A DNA stretch of 64,000 bases. It comes from Pseudomonas fluorescens (GTDB lineage Bacteria > Pseudomonadota > Gammaproteobacteria > Pseudomonadales > Pseudomonadaceae). Location: assembly GCF_019212185.1 (NCBI RefSeq), contig NZ_CP078138.1:912501-976500 (forward strand), in the 5' to 3' direction. Positions 22,838 to 31,526 of this stretch are shown in pieces. The position numbers were made by a program, and so were the translations under genes. The notes below the pieces were generated by a model, which saw only the letters and a program-made list of their open reading frames with translations, did not search any database and was not told where the DNA came from. How positions within the stretch are numbered: the stretch's first letter is position 1; every line of letters starts with the position of its first letter.

Positions 22838-24102
22838 GGCTATTCGACAAAGACGGGCGAGCTACCCTGCGTGCGGTCATTGGCCGCGGCAACCTGATGA
22901 TTGCCTTGGTAGGCGTGACCATGACCAGCTTGAGCCTGACCCTGCTCGGCGTCCTGGCCTTGCGCGCCTACGCCGATCACAACCTGGAACTGATTGCCCG
23001 CTCGATCAATTACACCGTGGAAGCGGCGGTGGTGTTCAACGACAACGTGGCGGCGACCGAAGCGCTGGCGTTGATCGCTTCGACTGAAGAGGTGGCGGAC
23101 GCCCAGGTGTTCGACAGACGAGGGCAGTTGCTGGCGCGCTGGCAGCGACCGGAAAACGGCTGGGTGTCACAGCTGGAAATGCAGTTGGCGCGAGCGGTGT
23201 TGGAAAAGCCCATGCGCTTGCCGATTGTCCACGAGGGCCATGAGGTCGGCAGCATTCTGGTGGTGGGCCACGGTGCCAGTCTGCTGCGCTTTCTGCTTAG
23301 CGGACTTGCCGGGATCATCGCCTGCGCCGCCCTCAGTGCCTGGGTTGCGCTGTACCTGGCGCGCCACCAGCTCAAGGGCATCACCGGTTCGTTGCGCCGA
23401 CTCGCGCAGGTGGCGCATGCGGTGCGCAGCGAGCGGGCCTTCGACCAGCGTGTGCCGCCGGCGCGGATAGCCGAGCTGGACAGCCTGGGCAACGACTTCA
23501 ATGCCCTGCTCGATGAGCTCGAATCGTGGCAGACCCACCTGCAAAGTGAAAACGAATCCCTCGCCCACCAGGCCAGCCACGACAGCCTGACCGGCCTGCC
23601 GAACCGGGCATTTTTCGAGGGCCGCTTGATGCGCTCGCTGCGCACCGCGAAGAAGTACGACGAGCGGCTGGCGGTGTTGTTTCTCGACAGCGATCGCTTC
23701 AAGGACATCAACGATCAATACGGTCATGCCGCTGGCGACGCGGTGCTGACAGCGGTCGCCACCCGAGTGCGCGCGCAATTGCGCGAAGAGGACCTGGTGG
23801 GTCGCCTCGGCGGAGACGAGTTTGCGGTGTTGCTGACGCCGCTGCACAAGGTCGAAGATGCCGAACGCATCGCCGACAAAATCATCGCCAGCATGCAGGC
23901 ACCGGTGCAATTGGCCGACGGCCAGACGGTGCAGACCTCGCTGAGTGTGGGAATCGCGATCTTTCCGGATCACGGTGCCACACCCGGCTCCCTGTTGCAT
24001 GCCGCCGATGCGGCGATGTACCAGGCCAAACGCCTCTCCCGAGGCGGGCAATACACGGCAACGTCGGAGCACCTTGCCGCACCTTTGAAAAACAGGAGCT
24101 AA
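22834..24102 (+). CDS. yfiN: Diguanylate cyclase YfiN (TpbB)
   Basis: This 422-residue inner-membrane diguanylate cyclase makes cyclic-di-GMP and so promotes attachment and biofilm growth. The domains in order are: transmembrane helix (about residues 19-43), periplasmic PAS/CHASE8-like domain (to about 150), second helix (about 152-176), HAMP linker, and GGDEF domain. The active site is a canonical GGDEF at residues 326-330. An intact I-site RxxD (R317-D320) sits five residues upstream, so product inhibition is expected. It overlaps yfiR by 4 bp. Activity should be held off by YfiR and released by YfiB or redox stress in the envelope. Confidence 0.94.
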   Translation: MRLFDKDGRATLRAVIGRGNLMIALVGVTMTSLSLTLLGVLALRAYADHNLELIARSINYTVEAAVVFNDNVAATEALALIASTEEVADAQVFDRRGQLLARWQRPENGWVSQLEMQLARAVLEKPMRLPIVHEGHEVGSILVVGHGASLLRFLLSGLAGIIACAALSAWVALYLARHQLKGITGSLRRLAQVAHAVRSERAFDQRVPPARIAELDSLGNDFNALLDELESWQTHLQSENESLAHQASHDSLTGLPNRAFFEGRLMRSLRTAKKYDERLAVLFLDSDRFKDINDQYGHAAGDAVLTAVATRVRAQLREEDLVGRLGGDEFAVLLTPLHKVEDAERIADKIIASMQAPVQLADGQTVQTSLSVGIAIFPDHGATPGSLLHAADAAMYQAKRLSRGGQYTATSEHLAAPLKNRS

Positions 24103-24108
24103 CCCCCC

Positions 24109-24612
24109 GTGTCCCCAGTTTCCCAGCGTTCCCTTCGATTGTTCATGTTCTCGCTGTTCATGGCGATGCTCGCCCTGAGCGGCTGCCAGACCGCCCCGCA
24201 AAAAGGCCTCAGCCCCGCACAGATCGCGGTGCTCAAGCAGCAGGGGTTCGAATTGACCGATGAAGGCTGGGAGTTTGGCTTGTCCGGCAAGGTGCTATTT
24301 GGCAGCGACGTCGACAGCCTGAATGCGCAGAGCAGCGCCATCGTCCAGCGCATCGGCAAAGCCCTGCTGGACGTCGGCATCGACCGAGTGCGGGTCGACG
24401 GCCACACCGACGCTTCGGGTAAGGAAGCCTACAACCAGCAACTCTCGGTGCGCCGCGCCAAGAGCGTGAGCACCGTCCTGCAGCAGGTCGGCATGCGTGA
24501 AGAAAACATCCAGCTGCGCGGATTCGGCAGCAGCGTCCCGGTCGCCACCAACAAAACCGCCACCGGCCGCTATGAAAACCGTCGAGTGGCGATCGTCGTC
24601 AGCAACGACTAA
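24109..24612 (+). CDS. yfiB: OmpA-like lipoprotein YfiB
   Basis: This 167-residue outer-membrane lipoprotein sequesters YfiR and thereby relieves YfiN. The lipobox LALSGC places the lipidated cysteine at residue 26. The remainder is an OmpA peptidoglycan-binding domain (FGSDVDSLNAQSSAIVQRIG, VDGHTDASGKEAYNQQLSVR, GFGSSVPVATN). The start is a GTG at 24109, six bases after the yfiN stop, with AGGAG at 24094-24098. The stop codon region overlaps the convergent LysR gene by 4 bp. Confidence 0.92.
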   Translation: MSPVSQRSLRLFMFSLFMAMLALSGCQTAPQKGLSPAQIAVLKQQGFELTDEGWEFGLSGKVLFGSDVDSLNAQSSAIVQRIGKALLDVGIDRVRVDGHTDASGKEAYNQQLSVRRAKSVSTVLQQVGMREENIQLRGFGSSVPVATNKTATGRYENRRVAIVVSND

Positions 24613-25556
24613 TCGGCGAAGTGCATTTCCCGCGTCTGCCCCATCAACAGCGCCTGGTTCTGCTCGGTGACGCTGCGGATGTAATCCCAGAGCAGGGTGA
24701 TCCGCTTGAGCTTCCTCAAGTCTTCCCGGCAGTACATCCAGAACTGCCGTGTGATGTTGATCTCCTCCGGCAGCACCGGTAGCAGGCGTGGGTCCTGAGC
24801 CGCGAGGAAGCAGGGCAGGATCGCCAGCGAGCGGCCTTGCTGGGCGGCGACGAACTGGGCGATGACGCTGGTGCTGCGCAGGTTGGCGCTGGCGCCGGGC
24901 AGGACGTTGGCCAGATAAAGCAGCTCAGAGCTGAAGGCCAGGTCGTCGACGTAGCTGATGAATTGATGCCGGGCCAGGTCGGCCGGGCGGCGGATCGGCG
25001 GGTGTTGGTCGAGGTAGTCCTGGGTCGCGTACAGCTGCAGGCGATAGTCGCAGAGTTTGCAGCACACGTACGGGCCGTGTTCCGGGCGTTCGAGGGCGAT
25101 GACGATGTCGGCTTCGCGCTTGGACAGGCTGATGAAGTGCGGCAGCGGCAGGATGTCCACCGAGATCGCCGGGTAGGCGTCGACGAAGTGACTCAACTGC
25201 GGAGTGATAAAGAAGCTGCCGAAGCCTTCGGTGCAGCCCATGCGCACGTGCCCGGACAACGCCACGCCGGACCCCGAAACCTGCTCGCAGGCCATGTGCA
25301 GGGTACTTTCTATTGACTCGGCATAACCCAGCAGGCGCTGGCCCTCGGCGGTCAGCACGAAGCCGTTGGTCCGCGATTTCTCGAACAACAAGGTGCCCAA
25401 AGCGCCTTCCAGCGAACTGATGCGTCGCGACACCGTGGTGTAGTCCACCGCAAGGCGCTTGGCCGCGGTGCTGGCCTTGCGGGTGCGGGCCACTTCGAGG
25501 AAAAACTTCAGGTCGTCCCAGTTCAGGGAGCCCAGGGATGTGATGTTTTTTTGCAT
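24609..25556 (-). CDS. LysR-type regulator divergent from mmsAB
   Basis: This LysR-type regulator has 315 residues from the ATG at 25556; an in-frame GTG at 25598 would add 14 polar residues and cannot be excluded. The N-terminal winged helix (LNWDDLKFFLEVARTRKAST, VDYTTVSRRISSLEGALG) is followed by an effector domain with the SGHVRMGCTEGFGSFF linker. It is transcribed away from mmsA across about 150 bp, so it is the likely regulator of mmsAB. This is unlike P. aeruginosa, where the linked regulator MmsR is of the AraC family. Effector unknown; a valine or 3-hydroxyisobutyrate intermediate is the natural guess. Confidence 0.82.
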   Translation of the reverse strand: MQKNITSLGSLNWDDLKFFLEVARTRKASTAAKRLAVDYTTVSRRISSLEGALGTLLFEKSRTNGFVLTAEGQRLLGYAESIESTLHMACEQVSGSGVALSGHVRMGCTEGFGSFFITPQLSHFVDAYPAISVDILPLPHFISLSKREADIVIALERPEHGPYVCCKLCDYRLQLYATQDYLDQHPPIRRPADLARHQFISYVDDLAFSSELLYLANVLPGASANLRSTSVIAQFVAAQQGRSLAILPCFLAAQDPRLLPVLPEEINITRQFWMYCREDLRKLKRITLLWDYIRSVTEQNQALLMGQTREMHFAD

Positions 25557-25704
25557 GTTGGACCGGCTTTTATGTGCGTTCTTATTAGAAGTTTGCACAT
25601 CTATACTCCAAAAACAGTCCGCTCACCACTTGCGGTACACGCCTCATCTCAAGGCGACCTCTGCGCCTTGGCTCCCAGCATAAATATAAGTACCGGAGAC
25701 CCAC

Positions 25705-27231
25705 ATGAACGCATCGCTCACGCCCAACGAAACCACCGTGCAAACGGCCAAATTGCTGATCGACGGTCAGTGGGTCGAGTCTCAAACCAGCGAATGGCAC
25801 GACATCGTCAACCCGGCCACGCAGGAAGTGCTGGCCAAGGTTCCGTTCGCTACCGCCGATGAAGTCGACGCTGCAATCAACGCTGCCCAGCGCGCCTTCC
25901 AGACCTGGAAACTGACTCCGATTGGCGCACGGATGCGCATCATGCTCAAACTTCAGGCGCTGATTCGCGAGCACTCCAAGCGCATCGCCGTGGTCCTCAG
26001 TGCCGAGCAGGGCAAGACTATTGCCGACGCTGAAGGCGACATTTTCCGTGGCCTGGAAGTGGTTGAACACGCCTGCTCTATCGGCACCCTGCAAATGGGC
26101 GAATTCGCCGAAAACGTCGCCGGCGGCGTCGATACCTACACCCTGCGCCAGCCGATCGGCGTCTGCGCCGGCATCACCCCTTTCAACTTCCCGGCGATGA
26201 TTCCGCTGTGGATGTTCCCGATGGCCATCGCTTGCGGCAACACCTTCGTGCTCAAACCGTCCGAGCAGGATCCGCTGTCGACCTTGCTGCTGGTGGAACT
26301 GGCGATTGAAGCCGGGGTTCCGGCCGGTGTGCTCAACGTGGTCCACGGCGGCAAGGACGTGGTGGATGCGCTGTGCACCCACAAGGACATCAAGGCGGTG
26401 TCGTTCGTTGGTTCGACCGCAGTCGGCACCCACGTCTACGATCTCGCCGGCAAACATGGCAAGCGCGTGCAGTCGATGATGGGCGCGAAGAACCACGCCG
26501 TGGTGCTGCCCGACGCCAACCGCGAGCAGGCGCTGAATGCCCTGGTCGGTGCCGGTTTTGGTGCGGCCGGCCAGCGTTGCATGGCGACCTCGGTGGTGGT
26601 GCTGGTGGGCGCGGCCAAGCAGTGGCTGCCCGACCTCAAGGCGCTGGCGCAGAAACTCACGGTCAATGCCGGCAGCGAGCCGGGGACCGATGTCGGCCCG
26701 GTGATTTCCAAGCGCGCCAAGGCGCGGATTCTCGAGCTGATCGAAAGCGGCATCAAGGAAGGCGCCAAGCTCGAACTCGACGGTCGCGACATCAGCGTGC
26801 CGGGCTACGAGCAAGGCAACTTTGTCGGCCCGACCCTGTTCTCCGGGGTGACCACCGACATGCAGATCTACACCCAGGAAATCTTCGGCCCGGTGCTGGT
26901 GGTGCTGGAAGTCGACACCCTCGATCAGGCGATTGCCCTGGTCAACGCCAACCCGTTTGGCAACGGCACCGGCCTGTTCACCCAGAGTGGTGCGGCGGCG
27001 CGTAAATTCCAGAGTGAAATCGACGTCGGCCAGGTGGGTATCAACATCCCGATTCCGGTGCCGGTCCCGTTCTTCAGCTTCACCGGTTCCCGGGGTTCCA
27101 AACTCGGCGACCTCGGCCCGTATGGCAAGCAAGTGGTGCAGTTCTACACTCAGACCAAGACCGTCACCGCCCGCTGGTTTGACGACAACAGCGTCAACGA
27201 CGGTGTGAACACCACCATTAACCTGCGTTAA
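25705..27231 (+). CDS. mmsA: Methylmalonate-semialdehyde dehydrogenase (CoA-acylating)
   Basis: This 508-residue aldehyde dehydrogenase converts methylmalonate semialdehyde to propionyl-CoA (and malonate semialdehyde to acetyl-CoA) with NAD and CoA at the end of valine breakdown. [33 protein letters not shown] and the catalytic C292 in [12 protein letters not shown] are all present. The ATG at 25705 follows a GGAG. It is paired with mmsB 10 bp downstream. It is the second MmsA-class protein in the window; the bauC copy at 5.7 kb sits in a different pathway context. Confidence 0.93.
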   Translation: MNASLTPNETTVQTAKLLIDGQWVESQTSEWHDIVNPATQEVLAKVPFATADEVDAAINAAQRAFQTWKLTPIGARMRIMLKLQALIREHSKRIAVVLSAEQGKTIADAEGDIFRGLEVVEHACSIGTLQMGEFAENVAGGVDTYTLRQPIGVCAGITPFNFPAMIPLWMFPMAIACGNTFVLKPSEQDPLSTLLLVELAIEAGVPAGVLNVVHGGKDVVDALCTHKDIKAVSFVGSTAVGTHVYDLAGKHGKRVQSMMGAKNHAVVLPDANREQALNALVGAGFGAAGQRCMATSVVVLVGAAKQWLPDLKALAQKLTVNAGSEPGTDVGPVISKRAKARILELIESGIKEGAKLELDGRDISVPGYEQGNFVGPTLFSGVTTDMQIYTQEIFGPVLVVLEVDTLDQAIALVNANPFGNGTGLFTQSGAAARKFQSEIDVGQVGINIPIPVPVPFFSFTGSRGSKLGDLGPYGKQVVQFYTQTKTVTARWFDDNSVNDGVNTTINLR

Positions 27232-27241
27232 GGAAGCCGAG

Positions 27242-28129
27242 ATGAAGATCGCGTTTATTGGTCTGGGCAACATGGGCGCGCCGATGGCGCGCAACCTGAT
27301 CAAGGCCGGCCACGCGCTGAACCTGGTCGACCTGAACAAGGCGGTGCTGGCGGAACTGGAGCAATTGGGCGGGCACATCAGCGGCTCGGCCAAGGAAGCC
27401 GCGCAGGGCGCCGAATTGGTGATCACCATGCTGCCGGCTGCGGCGCATGTGCGCAGCGTCTGGCTGGGTGAGAACGGTGTGCTGGCGGGAATCGGCGAGG
27501 GTGTGCCGGCAGTGGATTGCAGCACCATCGATCCGCAGACCGCGCGGGATGTCGCTGCGGCGGCGGCCGCGCAGGGTGTGAGCCTGGCGGATGCGCCAGT
27601 GTCCGGTGGCACCGGTGGCGCCGCTGCGGGCACCCTGACCTTCATGGTCGGGGCCACCCCGGAGTTGTTTGCCACCCTGCAGCCCGTGCTGGCGCAGATG
27701 GGCCGCAACATTGTGCATTGCGGTGCCGTCGGCACTGGGCAGATCGCCAAGATCTGCAACAACCTGCTGCTGGGAATCTCCATGGTCGGCGTCAGCGAAG
27801 CCATGGCCCTGGGCGATGCGCTGGGGATCGACACCGGTGTTTTGGCCGGGATCATCAACAGCTCCACCGGGCGTTGCTGGAGTTCGGACACCTACAACCC
27901 GTGGCCTGGCGTGATCGAAACCGCACCGGCCTCACGTGGTTACACCGGCGGTTTTGGTGCCGAGCTGATGCTCAAGGATCTTGGGCTGGCGACTGAAGCG
28001 GCGCGTCAGGCGCATCAACCGGTGGTGCTCGGCGCGGTGGCCCAGCAGTTGTACCAGGCGATGAGCTTGCGCGGTGAGGGTGGGCAGGATTTCTCGGCGA
28101 TCGTTAACAGCTATCGCAAGCCGAAGTAA
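27242..28129 (+). CDS. mmsB: 3-hydroxyisobutyrate dehydrogenase
   Basis: This 295-residue member of the beta-hydroxyacid dehydrogenase family oxidises 3-hydroxyisobutyrate to methylmalonate semialdehyde, the substrate of MmsA. The N-terminal Rossmann motif IGLGNMGAPMARNLIKAGH, the substrate-binding DAPVSGGTGGAAAGTL and the catalytic lysine segment GQIAKICNNLLLGISM are textbook. AAGGAAGCCGAG precedes the ATG. It closes the mmsAB operon and is followed by a terminator hairpin. Confidence 0.94.
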   Translation: MKIAFIGLGNMGAPMARNLIKAGHALNLVDLNKAVLAELEQLGGHISGSAKEAAQGAELVITMLPAAAHVRSVWLGENGVLAGIGEGVPAVDCSTIDPQTARDVAAAAAAQGVSLADAPVSGGTGGAAAGTLTFMVGATPELFATLQPVLAQMGRNIVHCGAVGTGQIAKICNNLLLGISMVGVSEAMALGDALGIDTGVLAGIINSSTGRCWSSDTYNPWPGVIETAPASRGYTGGFGAELMLKDLGLATEAARQAHQPVVLGAVAQQLYQAMSLRGEGGQDFSAIVNSYRKPK

Positions 28130-28148
28130 GCGGATCCAGGGTGGGATT

Positions 28149-28183
28149 GCAGGAGCTGGCAAGCCAGCTCCTGCAGGTTTTTT
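28149..28183 (+). terminator. Terminator after mmsB
   Basis: GCAGGAGCTGGC and GCCAGCTCCTGC form a perfect 12-bp stem with an AA loop (28149-28174), followed by TTTTTT (28178-28183). The palindrome resembles the local REP sequences, so a REP unit may have been recruited as terminator. Confidence 0.7.
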
Positions 28184-28196
28184 GCAGGTTCCGGTA

Positions 28197-28541
28197 TCAA
28201 GCAAACACGAAATACTTGCGCACCGTCTCCACCACTTCCCAAGTCCCCTTCATGCCTGGCTCGACGACGAAGATGTCGCCCGCGCGCAGGTGGATCGGCG
28301 CCATGCCGTCCGGGGTGATCACGCAGTAGCCTTCCTGGAAATGGCAGTACTCCCACTTCACATAATCGACGCGCCACTTACCCGGCGTGCAGATCCAGGT
28401 GCCCATGATCTTGCTGCCATCTTCGCTGGTGTAGGCGTTGAGGTTGACGGTGTGCGGGTCGCCTTCGAGCTTTTCCCATTTGCAGGCATCGAGCACGGGC
28501 AGGGGATGGGTATCGCGAAGGACGGTAATCGGGGCGGTCAT
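28197..28541 (-). CDS. Cupin-domain protein
   Basis: This is a 114-residue single-domain cupin from the ATG at 28541 with GGAG six bases upstream; the frame is open 12 codons further but without a ribosome binding site. The conserved cupin blocks are visible as GTWICTPGKWRVDYVKWEYCHFQEG and HLRAGDIFVVEPGMKGTWEVVE. The family is the (S)-ureidoglycine-type/DUF861 cupin group found in many Pseudomonas, often of unknown function. It is convergent to mmsB and reads in the same direction as the MerR gene. Confidence 0.78.
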   Translation of the reverse strand: MTAPITVLRDTHPLPVLDACKWEKLEGDPHTVNLNAYTSEDGSKIMGTWICTPGKWRVDYVKWEYCHFQEGYCVITPDGMAPIHLRAGDIFVVEPGMKGTWEVVETVRKYFVFA

Positions 28542-28645
28542 GCGGACTCCGGGCGTTGGGCAGGAATGAACCTGCACCCTATAGCGCCCGACCCCGGATC
28601 AGTTGTCTGGGGTCGACACTCAGCTGTCCAGAAACGCGCTTGCGC

Positions 28646-29017
28646 TCAGATCCGCTCCAGTGGGCAATCGCTCTGCACCTGTGCCAGGCTGGCCTGCAGT
28701 TCGCTCAGTTGGCGGACCTGACGGGTCATCTGCGCGATGCTCGCACTCAGCTGCTTCTTCTTCTCGCTGATCGCCTGCTGGGCCAGATTCCACGGCATGG
28801 CCTGGCCGTGGTAGTCCTGGAACATTGCCTGCATTTCCTTGAGCTTGAAGCCCAGTTGCTGGGCGCACTTGATGAAGCTCAGCAGCTCGACGCTCTGTTG
28901 GTCGTAGATGCGGTATTTGCCTTGGCGCTGGGCGGGCGGCAGCAGGCCGATGTCTTCGTAGTGACGAATGCTCTTGATGGTGGTGCCCGAAAGCTTCGCC
29001 GCTTTACCGATGTACAT
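28646..29017 (-). CDS. MerR-family regulator
   Basis: This 123-residue MerR-type regulator has an N-terminal winged helix (MYIGKAAKLSGTTIKSIRHY, GLLPPAQRQGKYRIYD) and a dimerising coiled coil from about residue 80. The C-terminus has a single cysteine (QSDCPLERI), so it lacks the paired cysteines of CueR-type metal sensors; an organic or redox signal is more likely. It lies 46 bp downstream of the flavodoxin-fold oxidoreductase on the same strand and probably controls it. Confidence 0.83.
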   Translation of the reverse strand: MYIGKAAKLSGTTIKSIRHYEDIGLLPPAQRQGKYRIYDQQSVELLSFIKCAQQLGFKLKEMQAMFQDYHGQAMPWNLAQQAISEKKKQLSASIAQMTRQVRQLSELQASLAQVQSDCPLERI

Positions 29018-29063
29018 GAAAAGTCCCTTTTTCGTGGTTGACGCGGCGGATTATCTCCGAGAC

Positions 29064-29639
29064 TTACCCCGCAGCGATAGCCTGGGCTTGCTTGAGCCAG
29101 GTTTCCCGTTGCCGTTCGGTGGAGCCGAGTATGGGGCCGAAAGTCAGGGTCTTGCGTGGCCGGATGCCGCAGAAGGCCAGGGTGGTCTTGCGCATCTGAT
29201 GCAGGCCGGGCATGCGGTACACCCAGCGGTAGTACCAGGGCGGTGTGTCCATGGTCACCAGCAGGTCAGCGCTGCGCCCTCGCAGTAGCTGTTCCGGGAA
29301 GGCCTTGCCGGGGCGATACTTGAAGGCAAACCCGGGCAGGAACACCCGATCGAAAAAGCCCTTGAGCAGCGCCGGGATCGCGCCCCACCAGATCGGGTAG
29401 ACGAACGTCAGGTGTTCGGCCCAGGTGATGTCCGCCTGGGCCTGCAGCAGATCGGCTTCCAGCGGCTGCACCTGGCGGTAGCCTTCGCGCAGGATCGGGT
29501 CGAAATCCAGTGAGCCCAGGCGCAGTTCGCGCACCTGGTGCCCGGCATCTTTCGCGGCCTGCACGTAACGCTCGGTGAGCGCGCCGCAAAAACTGTCGTG
29601 GGAGGGGTGACCGAGAATCACCAGGATGCGTTTGCTCAT
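29064..29639 (-). CDS. NAD(P)H-dependent flavodoxin-fold oxidoreductase
   Basis: This 191-residue protein of the NQO1/MdaB flavodoxin-like fold probably reduces quinones or other electrophiles with two electrons using FMN or FAD. The flavin-phosphate loop is LVILGHPSHDSFCGAL, and the second conserved block HLTFVYPIWWGAIPALLKGFFDRVFLPGFAF is clear. The ATG at 29639 begins MSKRILVIL; a TTG at 29660 is possible. The neighbouring MerR gene suggests inducible detoxification. Confidence 0.82.
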   Translation of the reverse strand: MSKRILVILGHPSHDSFCGALTERYVQAAKDAGHQVRELRLGSLDFDPILREGYRQVQPLEADLLQAQADITWAEHLTFVYPIWWGAIPALLKGFFDRVFLPGFAFKYRPGKAFPEQLLRGRSADLLVTMDTPPWYYRWVYRMPGLHQMRKTTLAFCGIRPRKTLTFGPILGSTERQRETWLKQAQAIAAG

Positions 29640-29670
29640 GGAAGTATCACTCAAGGACAAAAATGAGGTC

Positions 29671-29750
29671 CCTGTAGGCGCTGGCTTGCTAGCGATGAAG
29701 TTGATGCGGTGTAGCTGACGGCCTCATCGCGAGCAGGCTCGCTCCTACAA
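29671..29750. repeat. REPIN (inverted REP pair), copy 1
   Basis: Two REP palindromes in inverted orientation (CCTGTAGGCGCTGGCTTGCT...; ...GCGAGCAGGCTCGCTCCTAC) flank a short spacer GATGAAGTTGATGCGGTGTA. The whole 80-bp unit aligns without gaps to 60101-60180, with about 9 differences. It fills the 5' half of the 308-bp gap before kynB; the other half (29751-29947) should hold the kynBA promoter. Confidence 0.8.
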
Positions 29751-29947
29751 ATAACCAAAACCGGAGGATAAAGTCGGCCCCATGGGGGAGAGTCAAGGGG
29801 CTCTTTCGGTGATTGAAATTTCCATCGCTCAAACTCGGTTTTTTTAGCAGTAAGTGCGAAACATTTGACCAGCGGCGGAGTTTTTCGCAAGAAAGTTCAG
29901 GGGTTTCGCTCGTATCATTCACGCGTGAGCAGGCCGAGATCAATACG

Positions 29948-30613
29948 ATGAAAACAACACCCTCCTGGTGGGACATCAGCCCACCCTTGAGTACCGCCAC
30001 CCCCACGTGGCCGGGCGATACACCGTTTCAGGAAGAGCGCGTCTGGACCTATGGGCCGGAGTGTCCGGTCAACGTCGGGCGCATCACCCTGTCGCCGCAC
30101 ACCGGCGCCCATGTCGACGCGCCGTTGCACTACAGCCCGGATGGCGCGCCCATCGGCGAAGTGTCGCTGGACACCTACATGGGCCCGTGCCGGGTCCTGC
30201 ATTGCCTGGACAGCGGTGCGCTGGTCGAGCCCGAGCAGCTCGCCGGACGTCTCGGGCAGGTGCCCGAACGGGTGCTGTTGCGCACCTATCGCCGGGCCCC
30301 GCTGGCGACCTGGGACAGCGACTTCACCGCCGTGGCCAAGACCACTGTCGATTTGCTGGCGGGCCTCGGCGTGCGGCTGATCGGCATCGACACGCCGTCC
30401 CTCGACCCCCAGACCTCGAAAACCATGGATGCCCATAACGCGATCGCCCGGCACGGCATGGCTATCCTCGAAGGCATCGTCCTCGATGACGTGCCTGAAG
30501 GTGACTACGAGCTGATCGCCTTGCCGCTGCGCTTTGCCAACCTTGACGCCAGCCCGGTCCGGGCCATTTTGCGTCCCCTGAATAAATTGACACCTGAGGA
30601 GGCCGCCCAATGA
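29948..30613 (+). CDS. kynB: Kynurenine formamidase
   Basis: KynB (221 residues) is a bacterial cyclase-family arylformamidase that hydrolyses N-formylkynurenine to kynurenine and formate. The metal site [11 protein letters not shown] (H51, H55, D57, H61) and the W-PGD start (TWPGDTPF) are diagnostic. The ATG at 29948 gives the standard length; a long in-frame extension to 29813 is rejected as it runs through the promoter region. It overlaps kynA by 4 bp (ATGA). kynB and kynA adjacent in one operon differs from P. aeruginosa, where kynA is elsewhere. Confidence 0.93.
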   Translation: MKTTPSWWDISPPLSTATPTWPGDTPFQEERVWTYGPECPVNVGRITLSPHTGAHVDAPLHYSPDGAPIGEVSLDTYMGPCRVLHCLDSGALVEPEQLAGRLGQVPERVLLRTYRRAPLATWDSDFTAVAKTTVDLLAGLGVRLIGIDTPSLDPQTSKTMDAHNAIARHGMAILEGIVLDDVPEGDYELIALPLRFANLDASPVRAILRPLNKLTPEEAAQ

Positions 30614-31464
30614 GCCAATGTCCGTATTCCGCCGGTAACCAGAACGACGAATGGCATAACGCCGAGCTGAATTTTTCCGACTCCATGAGCTATGGCGATT
30701 ACCTGGACCTGGGGCGCATCCTCAGCGCCCAGCACCCGCTGTCGCCCGACCATAACGAAATGCTGTTCATCATCCAGCACCAGACGTCCGAGCTGTGGAT
30801 GAAACTGATGCTGCACGAACTCAAGGCTGCCCGCGAACACGTGCGCCTCGGCGAGCTGCCGCCCGCGTTCAAGATGCTGGCGCGGGTGTCGCGGATTTTC
30901 GACCAGTTGGTGCATGCCTGGACCGTGCTGGCGACCATGACCCCGACCGAATACCACGCGATCCGCCCGTTCCTCGGCCAATCGTCGGGCTTCCAGTCGT
31001 TCCAGTACCGCGAGATTGAATTCATCCTCGGCAACAAGAGCGCGACCCTGCTGCGTCCCCACGCCCATCGTCCGGAACTGCTGGCAGAACTGCAGAAGTC
31101 GATCGCCACGCCATCGCTGTACGACGAGGCAATCCGCCTGATGATCAGCGCCGGCCTGGATATCGATCCACAGCGCCTGAGCGTCGATCCAACCCTGCCG
31201 ACTGCTCACGATGCCTCGGTCGAAGCGGCCTGGCGCGTGGTCTACAAGAATCCGACGCAGTACTGGGACCTGTACCAGTTGGCCGAGAAGTTCATCGACC
31301 TCGAAGACTCGTTTCGCCAGTGGCGTTTCCGCCATGTGACCACGGTCGAGCGGATCATCGGCTTCCAGCCTGGCACCGGCGGTACCGAAGGCGTGGGCTA
31401 CCTGCGCAAGATGCTCGACACCGTGCTGTTCCCGGAACTGTGGCGCGTACGCTCCACGCTCTGA
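30610..31464 (+). CDS. kynA: Tryptophan 2,3-dioxygenase
   Basis: KynA (284 residues) is a haem enzyme that opens the indole ring of L-tryptophan to N-formylkynurenine, the first and committing step. Landmarks are [12 protein letters not shown], the haem/substrate region [37 protein letters not shown] and the C-terminal [15 protein letters not shown]. It is translationally coupled to kynB and followed by a strong terminator shared with the convergent aroP gene. Confidence 0.95.
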   Translation: MSQCPYSAGNQNDEWHNAELNFSDSMSYGDYLDLGRILSAQHPLSPDHNEMLFIIQHQTSELWMKLMLHELKAAREHVRLGELPPAFKMLARVSRIFDQLVHAWTVLATMTPTEYHAIRPFLGQSSGFQSFQYREIEFILGNKSATLLRPHAHRPELLAELQKSIATPSLYDEAIRLMISAGLDIDPQRLSVDPTLPTAHDASVEAAWRVVYKNPTQYWDLYQLAEKFIDLEDSFRQWRFRHVTTVERIIGFQPGTGGTEGVGYLRKMLDTVLFPELWRVRSTL

Positions 31465-31476
31465 GTCAACAGGCAT

Positions 31477-31514
31477 AAAAAAACCCCGGCATTCACTGAA
31501 TGCCGGGGTTTTTT
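31477..31514. terminator. Bidirectional terminator between kynA and aroP
   Basis: AAAAAACCCCGGCATTCA and TGAATGCCGGGGTTTTTT form a nearly perfect hairpin with A and T runs on both sides, so it can stop transcription from kynA and from aroP. Confidence 0.9.
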
Positions 31515-31526
31515 ATGGGCTGAAGC

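Noticed and set aside
25585..27891. 768-codon open frame opposite mmsA-mmsB
   Set aside because: Antisense shadow caused by high GC at third positions; the opposite strand encodes recognisable enzymes.
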